A stretch of DNA of 64,000 bases from an uncultured Lachnospiraceae bacterium (GTDB lineage Bacteria; Bacillota; Clostridia; Lachnospirales; Lachnospiraceae). Each line of letters starts with the position of its first letter. Position 1 is the first letter of the stretch. The DNA is taken from NCBI GenBank assembly GCA_945919795.1, contig CAMEJJ010000003.1, forward strand, positions 124,001 through 188,000, written 5' to 3'. Below, in pieces: positions 34,337-43,591 of the stretch. The position numbers were made by a program, and so were the translations under genes. The notes under the pieces are model-generated. The model did no database searches and had not been told where the DNA came from. It worked only from the letters and a program-made list of their open reading frames with translations.

Positions 34337-35080
34337 TTATAAAACTTTATTTAGGAAATTGATCGTTCTTGGTTCCTTTGGATTCAGTAAAACTTCCTGA
34401 GGGGTTCCCTCTTCAACAATATATCCGCCATCCATAAATATGACTCTGTCTGCAACTTCCCTTGCAAATCCCATCTCATGAGTGACAATTACCATTGTCA
34501 TGCCGTCTGCTGCAAGTTCCTTCATAACCTGTAATACTTCTCCGACCATTTCCGGATCAAGTGCTGATGTCGGTTCATCAAAAAGCATAATATCCGGTTG
34601 CATACAAAGCGCTCTCGCAATGGCAATACGCTGTTTTTGTCCACCGGACAGCTGACTGGGATAACTTTCTTTTTTCTCAACCAGTCCGACTTTATCCAAC
34701 ATTTTCAACGCACGCTCTTTTGCTTCTTCTTTTGAACATTTTTTCAACATATTCGGTGCAAGTACCAGATTGTCCAAAATATTCAAATTATTAAACAGAT
34801 TGAAATGCTGAAATACCATTCCGATATTTTCACGCACTTTATTGATGTTGGTTTTTTTACTTGTGATATCCATATCATCCACAATAATCGTACCGCCGGA
34901 AGCCTCCTCTAAACGATTTAAGCATCTTAAGAAGGTAGATTTTCCCGATCCGGAAGGACCGATTACAACAACCACTTCTCCTTCATAAATATCGGTTGAA
35001 ATATCCTTTAGTACTTCAAGACTGCCGAAGTTCTTTTTCAAATTTTTAACATGTATTTTTACGTTTCTATCTTCCAACAT
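34337..35080 (-). CDS. polar amino acid ABC transporter ATPase (GlnQ-like)
   Basis: 247 residues: Walker [16 protein letters not shown], signature [15 protein letters not shown], Walker [16 protein letters not shown], and the H-loop in IVTHEM. The [11 protein letters not shown] and [16 protein letters not shown] pattern marks the polar amino acid (GlnQ/HisP) subfamily. It overlaps the permease gene by 14 bases. Works with the permease and binding protein encoded upstream. Confidence 0.95.
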   Translation of the reverse strand: MLEDRNVKIHVKNLKKNFGSLEVLKDISTDIYEGEVVVVIGPSGSGKSTFLRCLNRLEEASGGTIIVDDMDITSKKTNINKVRENIGMVFQHFNLFNNLNILDNLVLAPNMLKKCSKEEAKERALKMLDKVGLVEKKESYPSQLSGGQKQRIAIARALCMQPDIMLFDEPTSALDPEMVGEVLQVMKELAADGMTMVIVTHEMGFAREVADRVIFMDGGYIVEEGTPQEVLLNPKEPRTINFLNKVL

Positions 35081-35738
35081 TTAATCTCCTTTCCACAACC
35101 TTTGCACTTCTTGAAAGGATTGTAATCACGATCAGATACATGATACCGACAATTGCCCAAGTCTGGAATGACATGAAGGTATTTGCCTGTACATTTTTTG
35201 CCGTATTAACCAGTTCCGGAAATCCAATAACAGATAGAATCGAAGTATCCTTTAATGTAATGATAAACTGATTGATGAAAGTAGGAATCATGGTACGAAT
35301 CGCCTGCGGAAGGACAACCTTTCTCATAGCCATACCATAAGAAAGTCCCAGTGAACGTGCTGCTTCCATTTGTCCTATATCTACAGACTGAATACCGGCT
35401 CTGATAATCTCAGCCATATACGCGCCACAATTTAACGCCAGACAAATGGTACCTGCTTGAAGTGCAGTCAGAGTTACATTAAATCCGCCAATAACATTGT
35501 TAAAAAGATAAGGCATACCAAAATAGACAAAAAATGCCAGTACAATCATCGGCACACCTCTGATAACGTCTACAAAAATCTGGGAAAAAATATTACATGC
35601 CTTATTTTTTACAACACCAAGCATTCCAAAAATCAATCCGATGATACAGGCAAAGAATAAACCAAGCAACGCCAAAAGCAGCGTTCTTCCCATTGCAGCC
35701 ACAAGCATACTGCCATATACTGTTATAATTTTTACCAT
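35067..35738 (-). CDS. polar amino acid ABC transporter permease
   Basis: 223 residues with about five membrane helices. The EAA loop reads [20 protein letters not shown] followed by [20 protein letters not shown], which contacts the ATPase. HisM/GlnP-type. Single permease genes in such operons make homodimers. Gene order is binding protein, permease, ATPase. Confidence 0.94.
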   Translation of the reverse strand: MVKIITVYGSMLVAAMGRTLLLALLGLFFACIIGLIFGMLGVVKNKACNIFSQIFVDVIRGVPMIVLAFFVYFGMPYLFNNVIGGFNVTLTALQAGTICLALNCGAYMAEIIRAGIQSVDIGQMEAARSLGLSYGMAMRKVVLPQAIRTMIPTFINQFIITLKDTSILSVIGFPELVNTAKNVQANTFMSFQTWAIVGIMYLIVITILSRSAKVVERRLNVGR

Positions 35739-35800
35739 AGTCTTTTCCTTTCCGTATTTTACTCTTATACCTATTGTATACTATATTTTACAAAAATGAA

Positions 35801-35838
35801 AGACGCCAGAGCGGGCGTTTCACCCCGTCTGGCGATCT
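35801..35838 (-). terminator. hairpin between binding-protein and permease genes
   Basis: On the minus strand GATCGCCAGA and TCTGGCGTC arms with GGGG/CCCG inside form a long stem right after the binding-protein stop, followed by TTTCATTTTTG. Partial termination or mRNA protection would allow excess binding protein over permease, a common arrangement. Confidence 0.7.
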
Positions 35839-35866
35839 TTTTCCTGTCATATGAATTTCTATCGAA

Positions 35867-36730
35867 TTATTCACCAAGATATTTCGCTAAAATTTCGTCA
35901 TATGTTCCGTTTGCCTTGATGTTTGCAAGACCTGCGTTGAACATATCAACAAGTTCCTGATTATCAGCATTGAAAATAGCAAAACCATACTGTGCAGGTT
36001 CATTTCCTGTACCATCAACCAATTTCATTGCAAGACCGCTGTCTTTGATATTGGCTGCCATAATCGGAGTATCATCAAATACAGCTACTACCTGACCGCC
36101 GACAACTGCCTGGTACATAGTAGGTGAATCTTCAAAATATGTGATTGTGAAACCATATTCATCAACAAGGCTTTCTGCATAAGTAGCACTCATAGAACCT
36201 GTCTTAACTGCTACTGCTTTTCCGGAAAGACCATCAAATCCTGTAATATCAGAAGATTCTGCTACAGCCATACACTGATTTGCATCATAATATCCGTCTG
36301 AGAAAATCCAGCCTGATTCTTTACGTTCATCTGTAATAGATGCACCGGCGATCATACCATCTGCCTGACCGGCCTGACATGCTGCGATGGAAGCGTCCCA
36401 ACCAAGTGACTGAAGTTCATATTCAAATCCCTGATCTTTAGCAATAGCTGCAAGAATGTCTACGTCAATACCAACAAATTCTCCGGCATCATCCGTATAC
36501 TCGAAAGGTTTAAATGCTGTATCTGTTGCAATCACCCATTTCTTGCCTGTTGTTTCCTCTGCAGTTTCTTCGGTTGCAGCCTCTTCTGTTGCTGTTTCCT
36601 CAGTAGTTTCCTCAGCAGTTTCTTCTGCTACTGCAGGCTCCTCTGTCTTTGCTTCTCCTGTACTACCGCATCCTGCAAGGCTGAATACCATGGTTGATGC
36701 AAGAAGTACTGCCAATAATTTCTTTTTCAT
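35867..36730 (-). CDS. polar amino acid ABC transporter substrate-binding lipoprotein
   Basis: 287 residues. The signal peptide ends in the lipobox LAGC (Cys21), so it is membrane anchored. A low-complexity E/T/A linker spans residues 25-60 (about nine EET/TEE-type units). The SBP_bac_3 fold follows: FKPFEYTDDAGEFVGIDVDI, SLGWDASIAACQAGQADGMI and KTGSMSATYAESL. It captures a polar amino acid (glutamine, cystine, arginine or similar cannot be separated). Confidence 0.94.
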   Translation of the reverse strand: MKKKLLAVLLASTMVFSLAGCGSTGEAKTEEPAVAEETAEETTEETATEEAATEETAEETTGKKWVIATDTAFKPFEYTDDAGEFVGIDVDILAAIAKDQGFEYELQSLGWDASIAACQAGQADGMIAGASITDERKESGWIFSDGYYDANQCMAVAESSDITGFDGLSGKAVAVKTGSMSATYAESLVDEYGFTITYFEDSPTMYQAVVGGQVVAVFDDTPIMAANIKDSGLAMKLVDGTGNEPAQYGFAIFNADNQELVDMFNAGLANIKANGTYDEILAKYLGE

Positions 36731-36952
36731 AACTAATTCTCCTCTCTTAGTTTAAAAATTTTTCAGTCAGTTTCAAAAGATTGCCGGATTAATATCCTGA
36801 AACAATATTTAAAACTGCTAAATATATATCAACAGCCTAAGCTGTGATAATCATTATTTATTTCCAAATATCTGGTACAATGGTTTTAAAATAACTTCAC
36901 CATTTCACTGGTCTGTCTTTATCTATATGCGCACCAACCAGTTGCGCATCAT

Positions 36953-37660
36953 TTAATTTTTACATGCATCCACAAATGCCTGAACCAGTTTTACACTGTT
37001 TTCATTCACCTGATAGGAAAATTCCGGATGCCACTGGACTCCTACGGCAAATTTCTGTCCTTTCACAGAAATTGCCTCCACCAGACCATCTTCTGAAACA
37101 GCCATAACTTCTGCCCGCTTAGCCGGACTTTTTACAGCCTGATGATGATAACTGTTTACCTCAATGGTTCCTTCTCCCAAAATCTCTGAAAGAATTGTAT
37201 TTTCCACGATGCGTACCTTGTGAGCGGCGACATCATAGGGCGGTTCCATATGGTGTTCTACCGTACTTTCATACTCGGTAGGCAGATCCTGATATAAATC
37301 ACCGCCTAAATATGCATTCATAAACTGAATTCCACGGCAGATACCAAATACCGGTTTGTCATCAGAAAGAGCCATATCCAAAAGAATACTCTCCATGGTA
37401 TCTCTGTCCTTGCAGGAAATACCGCATTTTTCGGATGTTTCTTTTCCATATACATAAGGACCGACATCATGCCCTCCTGTCAGCAACAGGCCATCACACA
37501 ATGCATAGGCTTCTTTCAGTTCTGCCTGATCTGTTGTCAAAGGAAGCATAATCGGAAGAGCATTGCATTCTTCGAGTACCTTCATGTATCCCGGCAACAT
37601 CCAATAGCTCTCTTTTTCATCATCATATAATGGAATCAAACCAATAACCGGTCTCATATT
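36953..37660 (-). CDS. class I glutamine amidotransferase, gamma-glutamyl-GABA hydrolase-like
   Basis: 235 residues from the ATG at 37660. FGICRGIQFMNAYLGGDLYQ carries the nucleophilic Cys, and VGVQWHPEFSY the catalytic His and Glu. LLTGGHDVGPYVYG matches the PuuD/YvdE-like peptidase C26 branch. It hydrolyses gamma-glutamyl amides; with an amino acid ABC transporter next to it, use of polyamine or glutamyl compounds is a possibility. Confidence 0.87.
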   Translation of the reverse strand, partial: NMRPVIGLIPLYDDEKESYWMLPGYMKVLEECNALPIMLPLTTDQAELKEAYALCDGLLLTGGHDVGPYVYGKETSEKCGISCKDRDTMESILLDMALSDDKPVFGICRGIQFMNAYLGGDLYQDLPTEYESTVEHHMEPPYDVAAHKVRIVENTILSEILGEGTIEVNSYHHQAVKSPAKRAEVMAVSEDGLVEAISVKGQKFAVGVQWHPEFSYQVNENSVKLVQAFVDACKN

Positions 37661-37731
37661 CATCACTTCCTGCAAAACATCTTTCCATATAAGGCACATT
37701 CAAATGAAAGATATTTTTAATTATTAATAAG

Positions 37732-37770
37732 AAAGGCGTCTGCTTCTTTCATCCTAAAGCAGACGTCTTT
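37732..37770 (-). promoter_or_regulatory. leader hairpin of the amidotransferase gene
   Basis: AAAGGCGTCTGCTT pairs with AAAGCAGACGTCTTT around a short loop, upstream of the amidotransferase start on the minus strand. It lacks a clear T run in either direction, so it is recorded as a leader hairpin rather than a terminator. Confidence 0.4.
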
Positions 37771-37879
37771 GTCTTTCATGTGTTACACTATACAATTATT
37801 TTTTTTGAATTGCAACTGTTTTTTGTTTCAGTTCATATTAATTTCATATTTTTCCATGCCATTTTCCGGTTATCATGGG

Positions 37880-37899
37880 GGCAAAATACCTTTTGACCC
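37880..37899. promoter_or_regulatory. TTTTGACCCC / GGGGGCAAAA inverted motif in the divergent gap
   Basis: GGGGGCAAAA and TTTTGACCCC form an inverted pair, and the ATCAT that follows at 37902 completes the TTTTGmCC...ATCAT motif also found near 47698-47726 and 56721-56748. A further AAAAGGTCC half lies at 37938 and TTTTGACC at 38063-38070 in the pfl promoter. Possible binding sites of an unknown regulator. Confidence 0.4.
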
Positions 37900-38053
37900 C
37901 AACATCATAATATTATGTACTATAATGTACCGGTTGCAAAAGGTCCATGTTATCTCTCATACTATATTTAGTTCCCCTTATCCTTTATTTTGTGTTATTT
38001 CTAAAAAGCCCTAAAATACCGCTTTTTGTTTGTAAAAAAGTACAACACTTTGC

Positions 38054-38083
38054 TTGACGTATTTTGACCTTATAACCTATAAT
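38054..38083 (+). promoter_or_regulatory. pfl promoter
   Basis: TTGACG (38054-38059), 18 bases, TATAAT (38078-38083). The spacer contains TTTTGACC (38063-38070). The leader to the start is about 80 bases. Confidence 0.75.
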
Positions 38084-38168
38084 TGAGCCATGGGAATAGC
38101 ATAATTTCATGTGCTACTTAAACGGATTTATCCGTAAAAAAATAATATTTATAGGAGGCATTTCAAAA

Positions 38169-40208
38169 ATGAGACCCGAATGGACAGATTTTGTAACTGG
38201 CAAATGGGACAAAGAAGTCAATGTCCGTGACTTCATCCAGAGAAACTACACACCTTATGACGGTGACGAAGCTTTCTTAGCTGGCCCTACTCAAAACACA
38301 AAGGACTTATGGAATCAGGTACTTGATTTACAGAAACAGGAGCGTGCAGCAGGTGGTGTTCTTGATATGGATACCAAAGTTGTTTCTACCATTACTTCTC
38401 ATGGTCCCGGTTACCTTGATAAGAGCAAAGAAACAATCGTTGGTTTCCAGACTGACAAACCTTTCAAACGTTCTTTACAGCCTTACGGCGGTATTCGTAT
38501 GGCAGAGAAAGCTTGCGCAGACAACGGCTACACTGTAGATCCTGAAATCTCTGAGTTTTTCTCTACACACAGAAAAACACACAACGCAGGTGTATTTGAT
38601 GCATATACTCCCGAAATGAGAGCTTGCCGTACAGCTCATATCATCACAGGTCTTCCGGATGCATACGGACGTGGACGTATCATCGGCGACTACAGACGTG
38701 TTGCATTATATGGTATTGACAGACTGATTGAAGACAAAGAAGACCAGAAAGCTTCTACAGGACGTGTTATGACAGATGACGTTATCCGTCTTCGTGAAGA
38801 AATTTCAGAGCAGATTACTGCATTAAAGATGATGAAACAGATGGCAGCTTCCTACGGATGCGATATCTCCAAACCCGCTGCTAACGTACAGGAAGCTATC
38901 CAGTGGACATACTTCGGATACTTATGTGCAGTTAAAGAGCAGAACGGTGCTGCTATGTCTCTTGGACGTACCTCTACATTTCTTGATGTTTACGCAGAAA
39001 GAGATTTAAAGAACGGTACATTCACAGAAGAACAGATTCAGGAATTCGTTGATCACTTCATCATGAAATTACGTTGCGTAAAATTCGCTCGTACACCTGA
39101 GTACAACCAGATTTTCGCCGGTGACCCTGTATGGGTAACAGAATCACTTGGTGGTGTTGGTATCGACGGACGTCCGTTAGTAACAAAGATGTCTTTCCGT
39201 TACTTAAATACATTAAACAACTTAGGTGCATCTCCTGAACCGAACTTAACAGTTCTTTGGTCAACAAGATTACCGGAAGGCTGGAAGAAATTCTGTGCTA
39301 AGATGTCTATCAAGACTTCTTCAATCCAGTACGAAAACGATGACTTAATGAGAGTAACACACGGTGATGACTACGGTATCGCTTGTTGTGTATCTTCTAT
39401 GAGAATTGGTAAAGAAATGCAGTTCTTCGGCGCTCGTGCTAACGTTGCTAAATGTTTGTTATACGCATTAAACGGTGGTATCGACGAAGTAACCAAGAAA
39501 CAGGTTGGACCGAAATATCGTCCTGTTACCGGTGATGTTCTTGATTATGATGACGTAATGGAAAAATTCACTGACATGCTTGAATGGCAGGCAGAAGTTT
39601 ATGTTAATACTCTGAATATCATCCACTACATGCATGATAAATACTGCTATGAAAGAGCTCAGATGGCATTACATGACAGAGATGTAAGACGTTACTTTGC
39701 AACAGGTGTTGCCGGTCTTTCTATCGTTGCTGACTCTTTATCCGCTATCAAATATGCAAAAGTTGAAGTAGTTCGTGATGAAGATGGAATCATCGTTGAC
39801 TTCAAGACAACCGGTGACTTCCCGAAATATGGTAATGATGATGACCGTGTTGACTCTATCGCACAGGAAATCGTACACAAATTCATGACAGCTATCAGAA
39901 GACATCATGTATACAGAGATGGTTTCCCGACAACATCTATCTTAACCATTACATCTAACGTAACATACGGTAAAGCTACAGGTAACACACCTGATGGACG
40001 TAGAAAAGGACAGCCTTTTGCTCCCGGTGCTAACCCGATGCACGGCCGTGATACTCATGGTGCAGTTGCTTCCTTATCTTCTGTATCAAAACTTCCTTTC
40101 AACGATGCACAGGATGGTATTTCTAATACATTTACCATTATCCCCAGTGCTCTTGGAAAAGATGATCAGATATTCGCTGGAGATATCGAAGTTGACTTAA
40201 GCAAATAA
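38169..40208 (+). CDS. pflB: pyruvate formate-lyase core, lacking the glycyl-radical domain
   Basis: 679 residues from the ATG at 38169 (AGGAGG upstream; an earlier ATG at 38109 has no site). [19 protein letters not shown] and the [11 protein letters not shown] segment are PFL-type, and the catalytic cysteine pair is [20 protein letters not shown] (Cys406, Cys407). The reaction is pyruvate plus CoA to acetyl-CoA plus formate. The protein stops at [18 protein letters not shown], exactly where E. coli PFL begins its last 55-60 residues. The RVSGYA glycine loop is not here but in the separate 81-residue protein at 40507. The gene order core, paralogue, radical domain and activase supports a split enzyme. 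Confidence 0.93.
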   Translation: MRPEWTDFVTGKWDKEVNVRDFIQRNYTPYDGDEAFLAGPTQNTKDLWNQVLDLQKQERAAGGVLDMDTKVVSTITSHGPGYLDKSKETIVGFQTDKPFKRSLQPYGGIRMAEKACADNGYTVDPEISEFFSTHRKTHNAGVFDAYTPEMRACRTAHIITGLPDAYGRGRIIGDYRRVALYGIDRLIEDKEDQKASTGRVMTDDVIRLREEISEQITALKMMKQMAASYGCDISKPAANVQEAIQWTYFGYLCAVKEQNGAAMSLGRTSTFLDVYAERDLKNGTFTEEQIQEFVDHFIMKLRCVKFARTPEYNQIFAGDPVWVTESLGGVGIDGRPLVTKMSFRYLNTLNNLGASPEPNLTVLWSTRLPEGWKKFCAKMSIKTSSIQYENDDLMRVTHGDDYGIACCVSSMRIGKEMQFFGARANVAKCLLYALNGGIDEVTKKQVGPKYRPVTGDVLDYDDVMEKFTDMLEWQAEVYVNTLNIIHYMHDKYCYERAQMALHDRDVRRYFATGVAGLSIVADSLSAIKYAKVEVVRDEDGIIVDFKTTGDFPKYGNDDDRVDSIAQEIVHKFMTAIRRHHVYRDGFPTTSILTITSNVTYGKATGNTPDGRRKGQPFAPGANPMHGRDTHGAVASLSSVSKLPFNDAQDGISNTFTIIPSALGKDDQIFAGDIEVDLSK

Positions 40209-40226
40209 TGAAAAAGGGTGATTGTT

Positions 40227-40427
40227 ATGGACGAAAATGCAATGATTGATGATTTAATCCGTCAGCTTGACGGTGGAATGTCAAAAGAAGTCGGACATGT
40301 AAATGTAGATGTTAATTCTCTTACAGCCGGCAAAAACGTAGAAACCATGGGATGTGCGGACTGCTCTTCCAATCCTCTTGCATGCAGCGTTCCGACACTT
40401 CACGAAGGTTTGGATGGCGAAGAATAG
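40227..40427 (+). CDS. cysteine-rich paralogue of the glycyl-radical domain
   Basis: 66 residues from the ATG at 40227 with AAAAAGGGTG upstream. MIDDLIRQLDGG and GHVNVDVN align by eye with [11 protein letters not shown] and HHLNVNVLN of the following radical-domain protein. The latter's R-V-S-G-Y-A loop is replaced by MGCADCSSNPLACSVP with Cys43, Cys46 and Cys53. The helical C-terminus of the radical domain is also missing. It therefore cannot hold the radical. It may bind the PFL core to shield or switch the site, bind a metal or Fe-S cluster, or act as a thiol sensor. I know no described homologue. Eighteen bases after pflB, so co-transcribed. Confidence 0.72.
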   Translation: MDENAMIDDLIRQLDGGMSKEVGHVNVDVNSLTAGKNVETMGCADCSSNPLACSVPTLHEGLDGEE

Positions 40428-40451
40428 ACCGTTACAAACTTTCCAAACAAC

Positions 40452-40479
40452 GTAACATTACAAAATGTAACATTACAAA
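40452..40479. repeat. two GTAACATTACAAA direct repeats
   Basis: GTAACATTACAAA occurs at 40452-40464 and again at 40467-40479, 15 bp apart, between the paralogue and the radical-domain gene. Possibly a translational or processing element; may simply be a local duplication. Confidence 0.55.
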
Positions 40480-40506
40480 TTATGAATTAATAGGAGGTAA
40501 TTAATT

Positions 40507-40752
40507 ATGGCAGACGCTAGTACAGCTCAGGTAGACAACTTAGTAAACTTATTAGATGGTTATGCAACAAAAGGCGGACATCATTTAAATGTTAACGTAT
40601 TAAACAGAGAAACATTATTAGATGCACAGAAAAATCCTGAGAACTATCCTCAGTTAACAATCCGTGTATCAGGATATGCTGTTAACTTCATCAAATTAAC
40701 ACCTGAACAGCAGGCAGACGTTATCAGCAGAACATTCCATGAATCAATCTAA
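40507..40752 (+). CDS. stand-alone glycyl-radical domain of pyruvate formate-lyase
   Basis: 81 residues. [20 protein letters not shown] then [12 protein letters not shown] and RVSGYAVNF match the last part of PflB; the radical glycine is Gly56. The end, [18 protein letters not shown], matches LTxEQQxDVITRTFxxxM of E. coli PFL. Similar domains exist as GrcA/YfiD, which rescues oxygen-cut PFL, but here the enzyme core itself lacks the domain, so this protein should be the normal second subunit, activated by the PflA encoded downstream. AGGAGG precedes the ATG; a strong terminator follows. Confidence 0.92.
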   Translation: MADASTAQVDNLVNLLDGYATKGGHHLNVNVLNRETLLDAQKNPENYPQLTIRVSGYAVNFIKLTPEQQADVISRTFHESI

Positions 40753-40773
40753 TTGATACGATTATGAATGACG

Positions 40774-40803
40774 ACAGCCCTTTGGTTTTTTCCAAAGGGT
40801 TGT
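40774..40803 (+). terminator. terminator after the radical-domain gene
   Basis: CCCTTTGG (40778-40785) and CCAAAGGG (40792-40799) with flanking ACAG/TTGT pairs, followed by TTTTATTTT. It separates the PFL genes from the activase leader. Confidence 0.88.
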
Positions 40804-40824
40804 TTTATTTTAGAGAGAATGTGA

Positions 40825-41014
40825 TATAATGATATACAAGGGGAAAAAAGTAAAAATCGTTTCTGCTTGCAGGAAAAACGATTTTTATTTTATTTCCCCG
40901 CTCACACATGAGCATGTAGTGATTTTCTTTAGAAAATCAACGGAATGCGAATGTGTGTAGAATTGCGCAAGTTGCTGCAAGCAACGGAGCAATTCGAGCA
41001 ACGAAGCAATTCGT
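40825..41014 (+). promoter_or_regulatory. multi-hairpin leader of pflA
   Basis: An extended -10 TATAAT (40825-40830) follows the terminator. Downstream come AAAAATCGTTT/AAACGATTTTT (40852-40862, 40876-40886) with outer GGGG/CCCC; CACACAT/ATGTGTG (40903-40909, 40951-40957) with inner GATTTTC/GAAAATC; and GAATTGC/GCAATTC (40960-40966, 40989-40995) around GTTGCT/AGCAAC. Two adjacent 17-bp repeats AGCAACGgAGCAATTCG (40980-40996, 40997-41013) end the leader. The first hairpin could act as an attenuator. The 289-base gap holds nothing else. Confidence 0.6.
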
Positions 41015-41041
41015 GGAAAAACAAAGAAAAGAGGAACGAAC

Positions 41042-41806
41042 ATGAGCGGTAGAATTCATTCATTAGAAAGCTTCGGTACCGTAGACGGTCCCGGCACACG
41101 TTTTGTAGTCTTTGTACAGGGTTGTCCCATGCGATGCGCATATTGCCACAATCCGGATACCTGGGCAATGACAGGCGGAACCATAATGGAGGCTTCTGAA
41201 ATCATCGAGCAATATGAAAGAAATAAACCATTTTATCAAAATGGGGGCGGTCTTACTGTAACCGGTGGCGAACCCCTGATGCAGATTGACTTTTTAATCG
41301 AGCTTTTTACGCTTTGCAAAGAAAAAGGCATCCATACCTGCATCGACACCTCAGGAATTGCTTATAAGCCTACCAATACAGAATACAATGCAAAGCTGGA
41401 CCATTTAATGACCATGACAGATCTGGTTATGTTGGACATCAAACATATCGATCCTGAAAAGCATAAAGAACTGACCAAGCAGCCCAATGACGGCATCCTG
41501 GCCTTTGCAGCATACTTAAACGAAAAAAAGGTTGATATGTGGATCAGACATGTTGTTGTTCCGGGAATTACCGATGATGAAGAATATCTTTATAAACTGG
41601 GATATTTCATCGGACAATTTACCAACTTAAAGGCTTTGGATGTATTGCCTTATCATGATATGGCTAAAAAGAAATACAAAGAACTGAATATTGATTATGC
41701 CTTAAAAGACGTAAAACCGATGGATAAAAATCTCATACCGGAGAAAAAACAGTTTATCTTGAATGGTATCAAAAAACGACGGGAAGAGATGGGAATCGCT
41801 AAATAA
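41042..41806 (+). CDS. pflA: pyruvate formate-lyase activating enzyme
   Basis: 254 residues. The radical SAM motif is GCPMRCAYCHNPDTW (Cys28, Cys32, Cys35), then TVTGGEPLMQIDFL, and DVLPYHDMAKKKYKEL at the C-terminus. PflA cuts SAM with its [4Fe-4S] cluster and abstracts H from Gly56 of the radical domain. In this locus its target would be the small separate protein. AGAGGAACGAAC precedes the ATG. Confidence 0.95.
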   Translation: MSGRIHSLESFGTVDGPGTRFVVFVQGCPMRCAYCHNPDTWAMTGGTIMEASEIIEQYERNKPFYQNGGGLTVTGGEPLMQIDFLIELFTLCKEKGIHTCIDTSGIAYKPTNTEYNAKLDHLMTMTDLVMLDIKHIDPEKHKELTKQPNDGILAFAAYLNEKKVDMWIRHVVVPGITDDEEYLYKLGYFIGQFTNLKALDVLPYHDMAKKKYKELNIDYALKDVKPMDKNLIPEKKQFILNGIKKRREEMGIAK

Positions 41807-41842
41807 TCTGAAACAACACCTTTGTTTTCTATTTTTTTACAC

Positions 41843-41871
41843 TTGTTTTATCAGAGGTAATGTATTAAAAT
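41843..41871 (+). promoter_or_regulatory. ferredoxin promoter
   Basis: TTGTTT (41843-41848), 17 bases, TAAAAT (41866-41871), about 50 bases before the ferredoxin gene. Confidence 0.55.
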
Positions 41872-41923
41872 ACTTATTGGATAGAGATAAAAATAGTAAA
41901 ATCTATTTAAGGAGGATATCATT

Positions 41924-42094
41924 ATGGCATTCGTAATTAACGATGGTTGTGTAGCTTGTGGTGCTTGTGAAGGTGCTTGCCCCGTTGGAGCAATCAGCAT
42001 GGGAGACGGCAAATTTGAAATCGACGCTTCTAAATGTGTAGATTGTGGTACATGTGCAGGTCAGTGCCCTACAGGTTCTATCGAAGCTGAATAA
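41924..42094 (+). CDS. 2[4Fe-4S] ferredoxin, clostridial type
   Basis: 56 residues, AGGAGG upstream. Two complete cluster motifs, CVACGACEGACPVGAI (Cys9, 12, 15, 19) and CVDCGTCAGQCPTG (Cys38, 41, 44, 48), make the classic small low-potential electron carrier. It could supply electrons to PflA or to hydrogenase and pyruvate:ferredoxin oxidoreductase. A strong terminator follows. Confidence 0.97.
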   Translation: MAFVINDGCVACGACEGACPVGAISMGDGKFEIDASKCVDCGTCAGQCPTGSIEAE

Positions 42095-42135
42095 TCATTT
42101 TTGATTTGTATGTGTATAAACTAAAATACACAATT

Positions 42136-42164
42136 AAAAACCTCACCGTTTGGTGAGGTTTTTT
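42136..42164. terminator. terminator between ferredoxin and dnaB
   Basis: AAAACCTCACC and GGTGAGGTTTT around a GTTT loop with A and T runs on both sides, usable by both convergent genes. Confidence 0.88.
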
Positions 42165-42205
42165 GATTCGTTTCTTATATCTCTTTCACACAAATAGAGC
42201 TTTTA

Positions 42206-43567
42206 CTACTCTTCCTGATTATAATACTTCTTTTCTAAATTGGCGAACTTGGTGTAATCCGGCAACCACGCCAACTTAACAACACCGGTTGGTCCACTTC
42301 TCTGCTTTGCAATGTTAATCTCAGCAATCCCGCGTTCCTTGGAATCCTTGTTATAGTAATCATCACGATAAATGAACATAACAACATCGGCATCCTGTTC
42401 GATTGCCCCTGATTCACGCAAATCGGACAACATCGGGCGTTTATCCGGTCTCTGCTCAACCGCACGGCTTAGCTGCGACAATGCAATAATCGGGATATCC
42501 AACTCTCTGGCTAAGGATTTCAGTGAACGGGAAATTTCAGATATCTCCTGTTGTCTGGATTCGGAAGCCGCCCGATTAGAACCTTTCATTAACTGCAGAT
42601 AGTCAATGATAATCAGTTTGATATCCTTCTCAATTTTATATTTTCGGCATTTACTTCGAAGCTCCGATACCGTAAGACTCGGCGGTGCATCAATAATCAG
42701 ATTGGAATCTCCAATCTCTCCTGCCGATCTGACGAGTTTTTCCCATTCATCATCCGACAAATTACCGGTCCGGATATTTCCGGAATTCACATTGGATTCT
42801 AATGATAATAAACGGTTTACCAGCTCTACTTCTCCCATTTCCAAACTGAATATAGCAACAGCCATATTTTGACGCAATGCTACATATTCTGCAATATTCA
42901 GTACAAAAGCGGTTTTTCCCATAGCCGGACGCGCTGCAATCAGGACAAGGTTAGAAGCATGTAAACCGGCCAGCTTGTAATCTAAATCCAAAAATCCGGT
43001 GGGAACTCCTGTCACATTACCGGAAGACTGGGAAGCAGCCTCAATCCTTGCCAAAGCCTGCATGACAACTTCATCGATAGGCATATGGGTAGACATCTTT
43101 CTGGACTGTATCAGATCAAAAACTTTCTTTTCTGTCTGCTCGAGCAGAATTTTGAAATCCTGTTTGCCTTCATAACAGGAATTTGCTATTTCCTCATTGA
43201 TTTTAATCAATTTTCGCAATGTGGATTTTTCAATCACAATATTACAAAAATCGCGAATCAAACTCGAATTGGTATCAGCAACAAGTCCACCTAAATATTC
43301 CACATTATTAATCTCATCCGGAATTCCTTTTTCCTTCAGTTTGTTTTGTAACGGAATGACATCCGGAACACTTCCTCTGTCATATAACTCCACAATCGCA
43401 TCAAAAATAATGCCATTTTGTTTTCCATAGAAGTCCTCTGCTGTTAATAACTCCGTTGCCGTTACAATTGCATCTTTATCCGAAATCATAGCTCCGATAA
43501 CAGCCTGCTCTGCTTCTAAACTATAAGGCATCACTCTTTTTTTAATTTGCTGTTCTTCTGCCGGCAT
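42206..43567 (-). CDS. dnaB: replicative DNA helicase
   Basis: 453 residues. The N-terminal domain (PYSLEAEQAVIGAMISDKDA) is followed by the RecA-like motor: Walker A ARPAMGKTAFVLNIAEY, Walker B LIIIDYLQLM, and QLSRAVEQRPDKRPMLSDLR with the arginine finger region. It is the hexameric fork helicase. Order gdpP-rplI-dnaB is conserved in Firmicutes. Confidence 0.97.
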   Translation of the reverse strand: MPAEEQQIKKRVMPYSLEAEQAVIGAMISDKDAIVTATELLTAEDFYGKQNGIIFDAIVELYDRGSVPDVIPLQNKLKEKGIPDEINNVEYLGGLVADTNSSLIRDFCNIVIEKSTLRKLIKINEEIANSCYEGKQDFKILLEQTEKKVFDLIQSRKMSTHMPIDEVVMQALARIEAASQSSGNVTGVPTGFLDLDYKLAGLHASNLVLIAARPAMGKTAFVLNIAEYVALRQNMAVAIFSLEMGEVELVNRLLSLESNVNSGNIRTGNLSDDEWEKLVRSAGEIGDSNLIIDAPPSLTVSELRSKCRKYKIEKDIKLIIIDYLQLMKGSNRAASESRQQEISEISRSLKSLARELDIPIIALSQLSRAVEQRPDKRPMLSDLRESGAIEQDADVVMFIYRDDYYNKDSKERGIAEINIAKQRSGPTGVVKLAWLPDYTKFANLEKKYYNQEE

Positions 43568-43591
43568 AATGTATCTTCCTAACCAATCATC

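Noticed and set aside
40452-40479. Rex or FNR operator upstream of the radical-domain gene
   Set aside because: The repeated TGTAACATTACA is palindromic in part but does not match TTGTTAA-N4-TTAACAA or TTGAT-N4-ATCAA.
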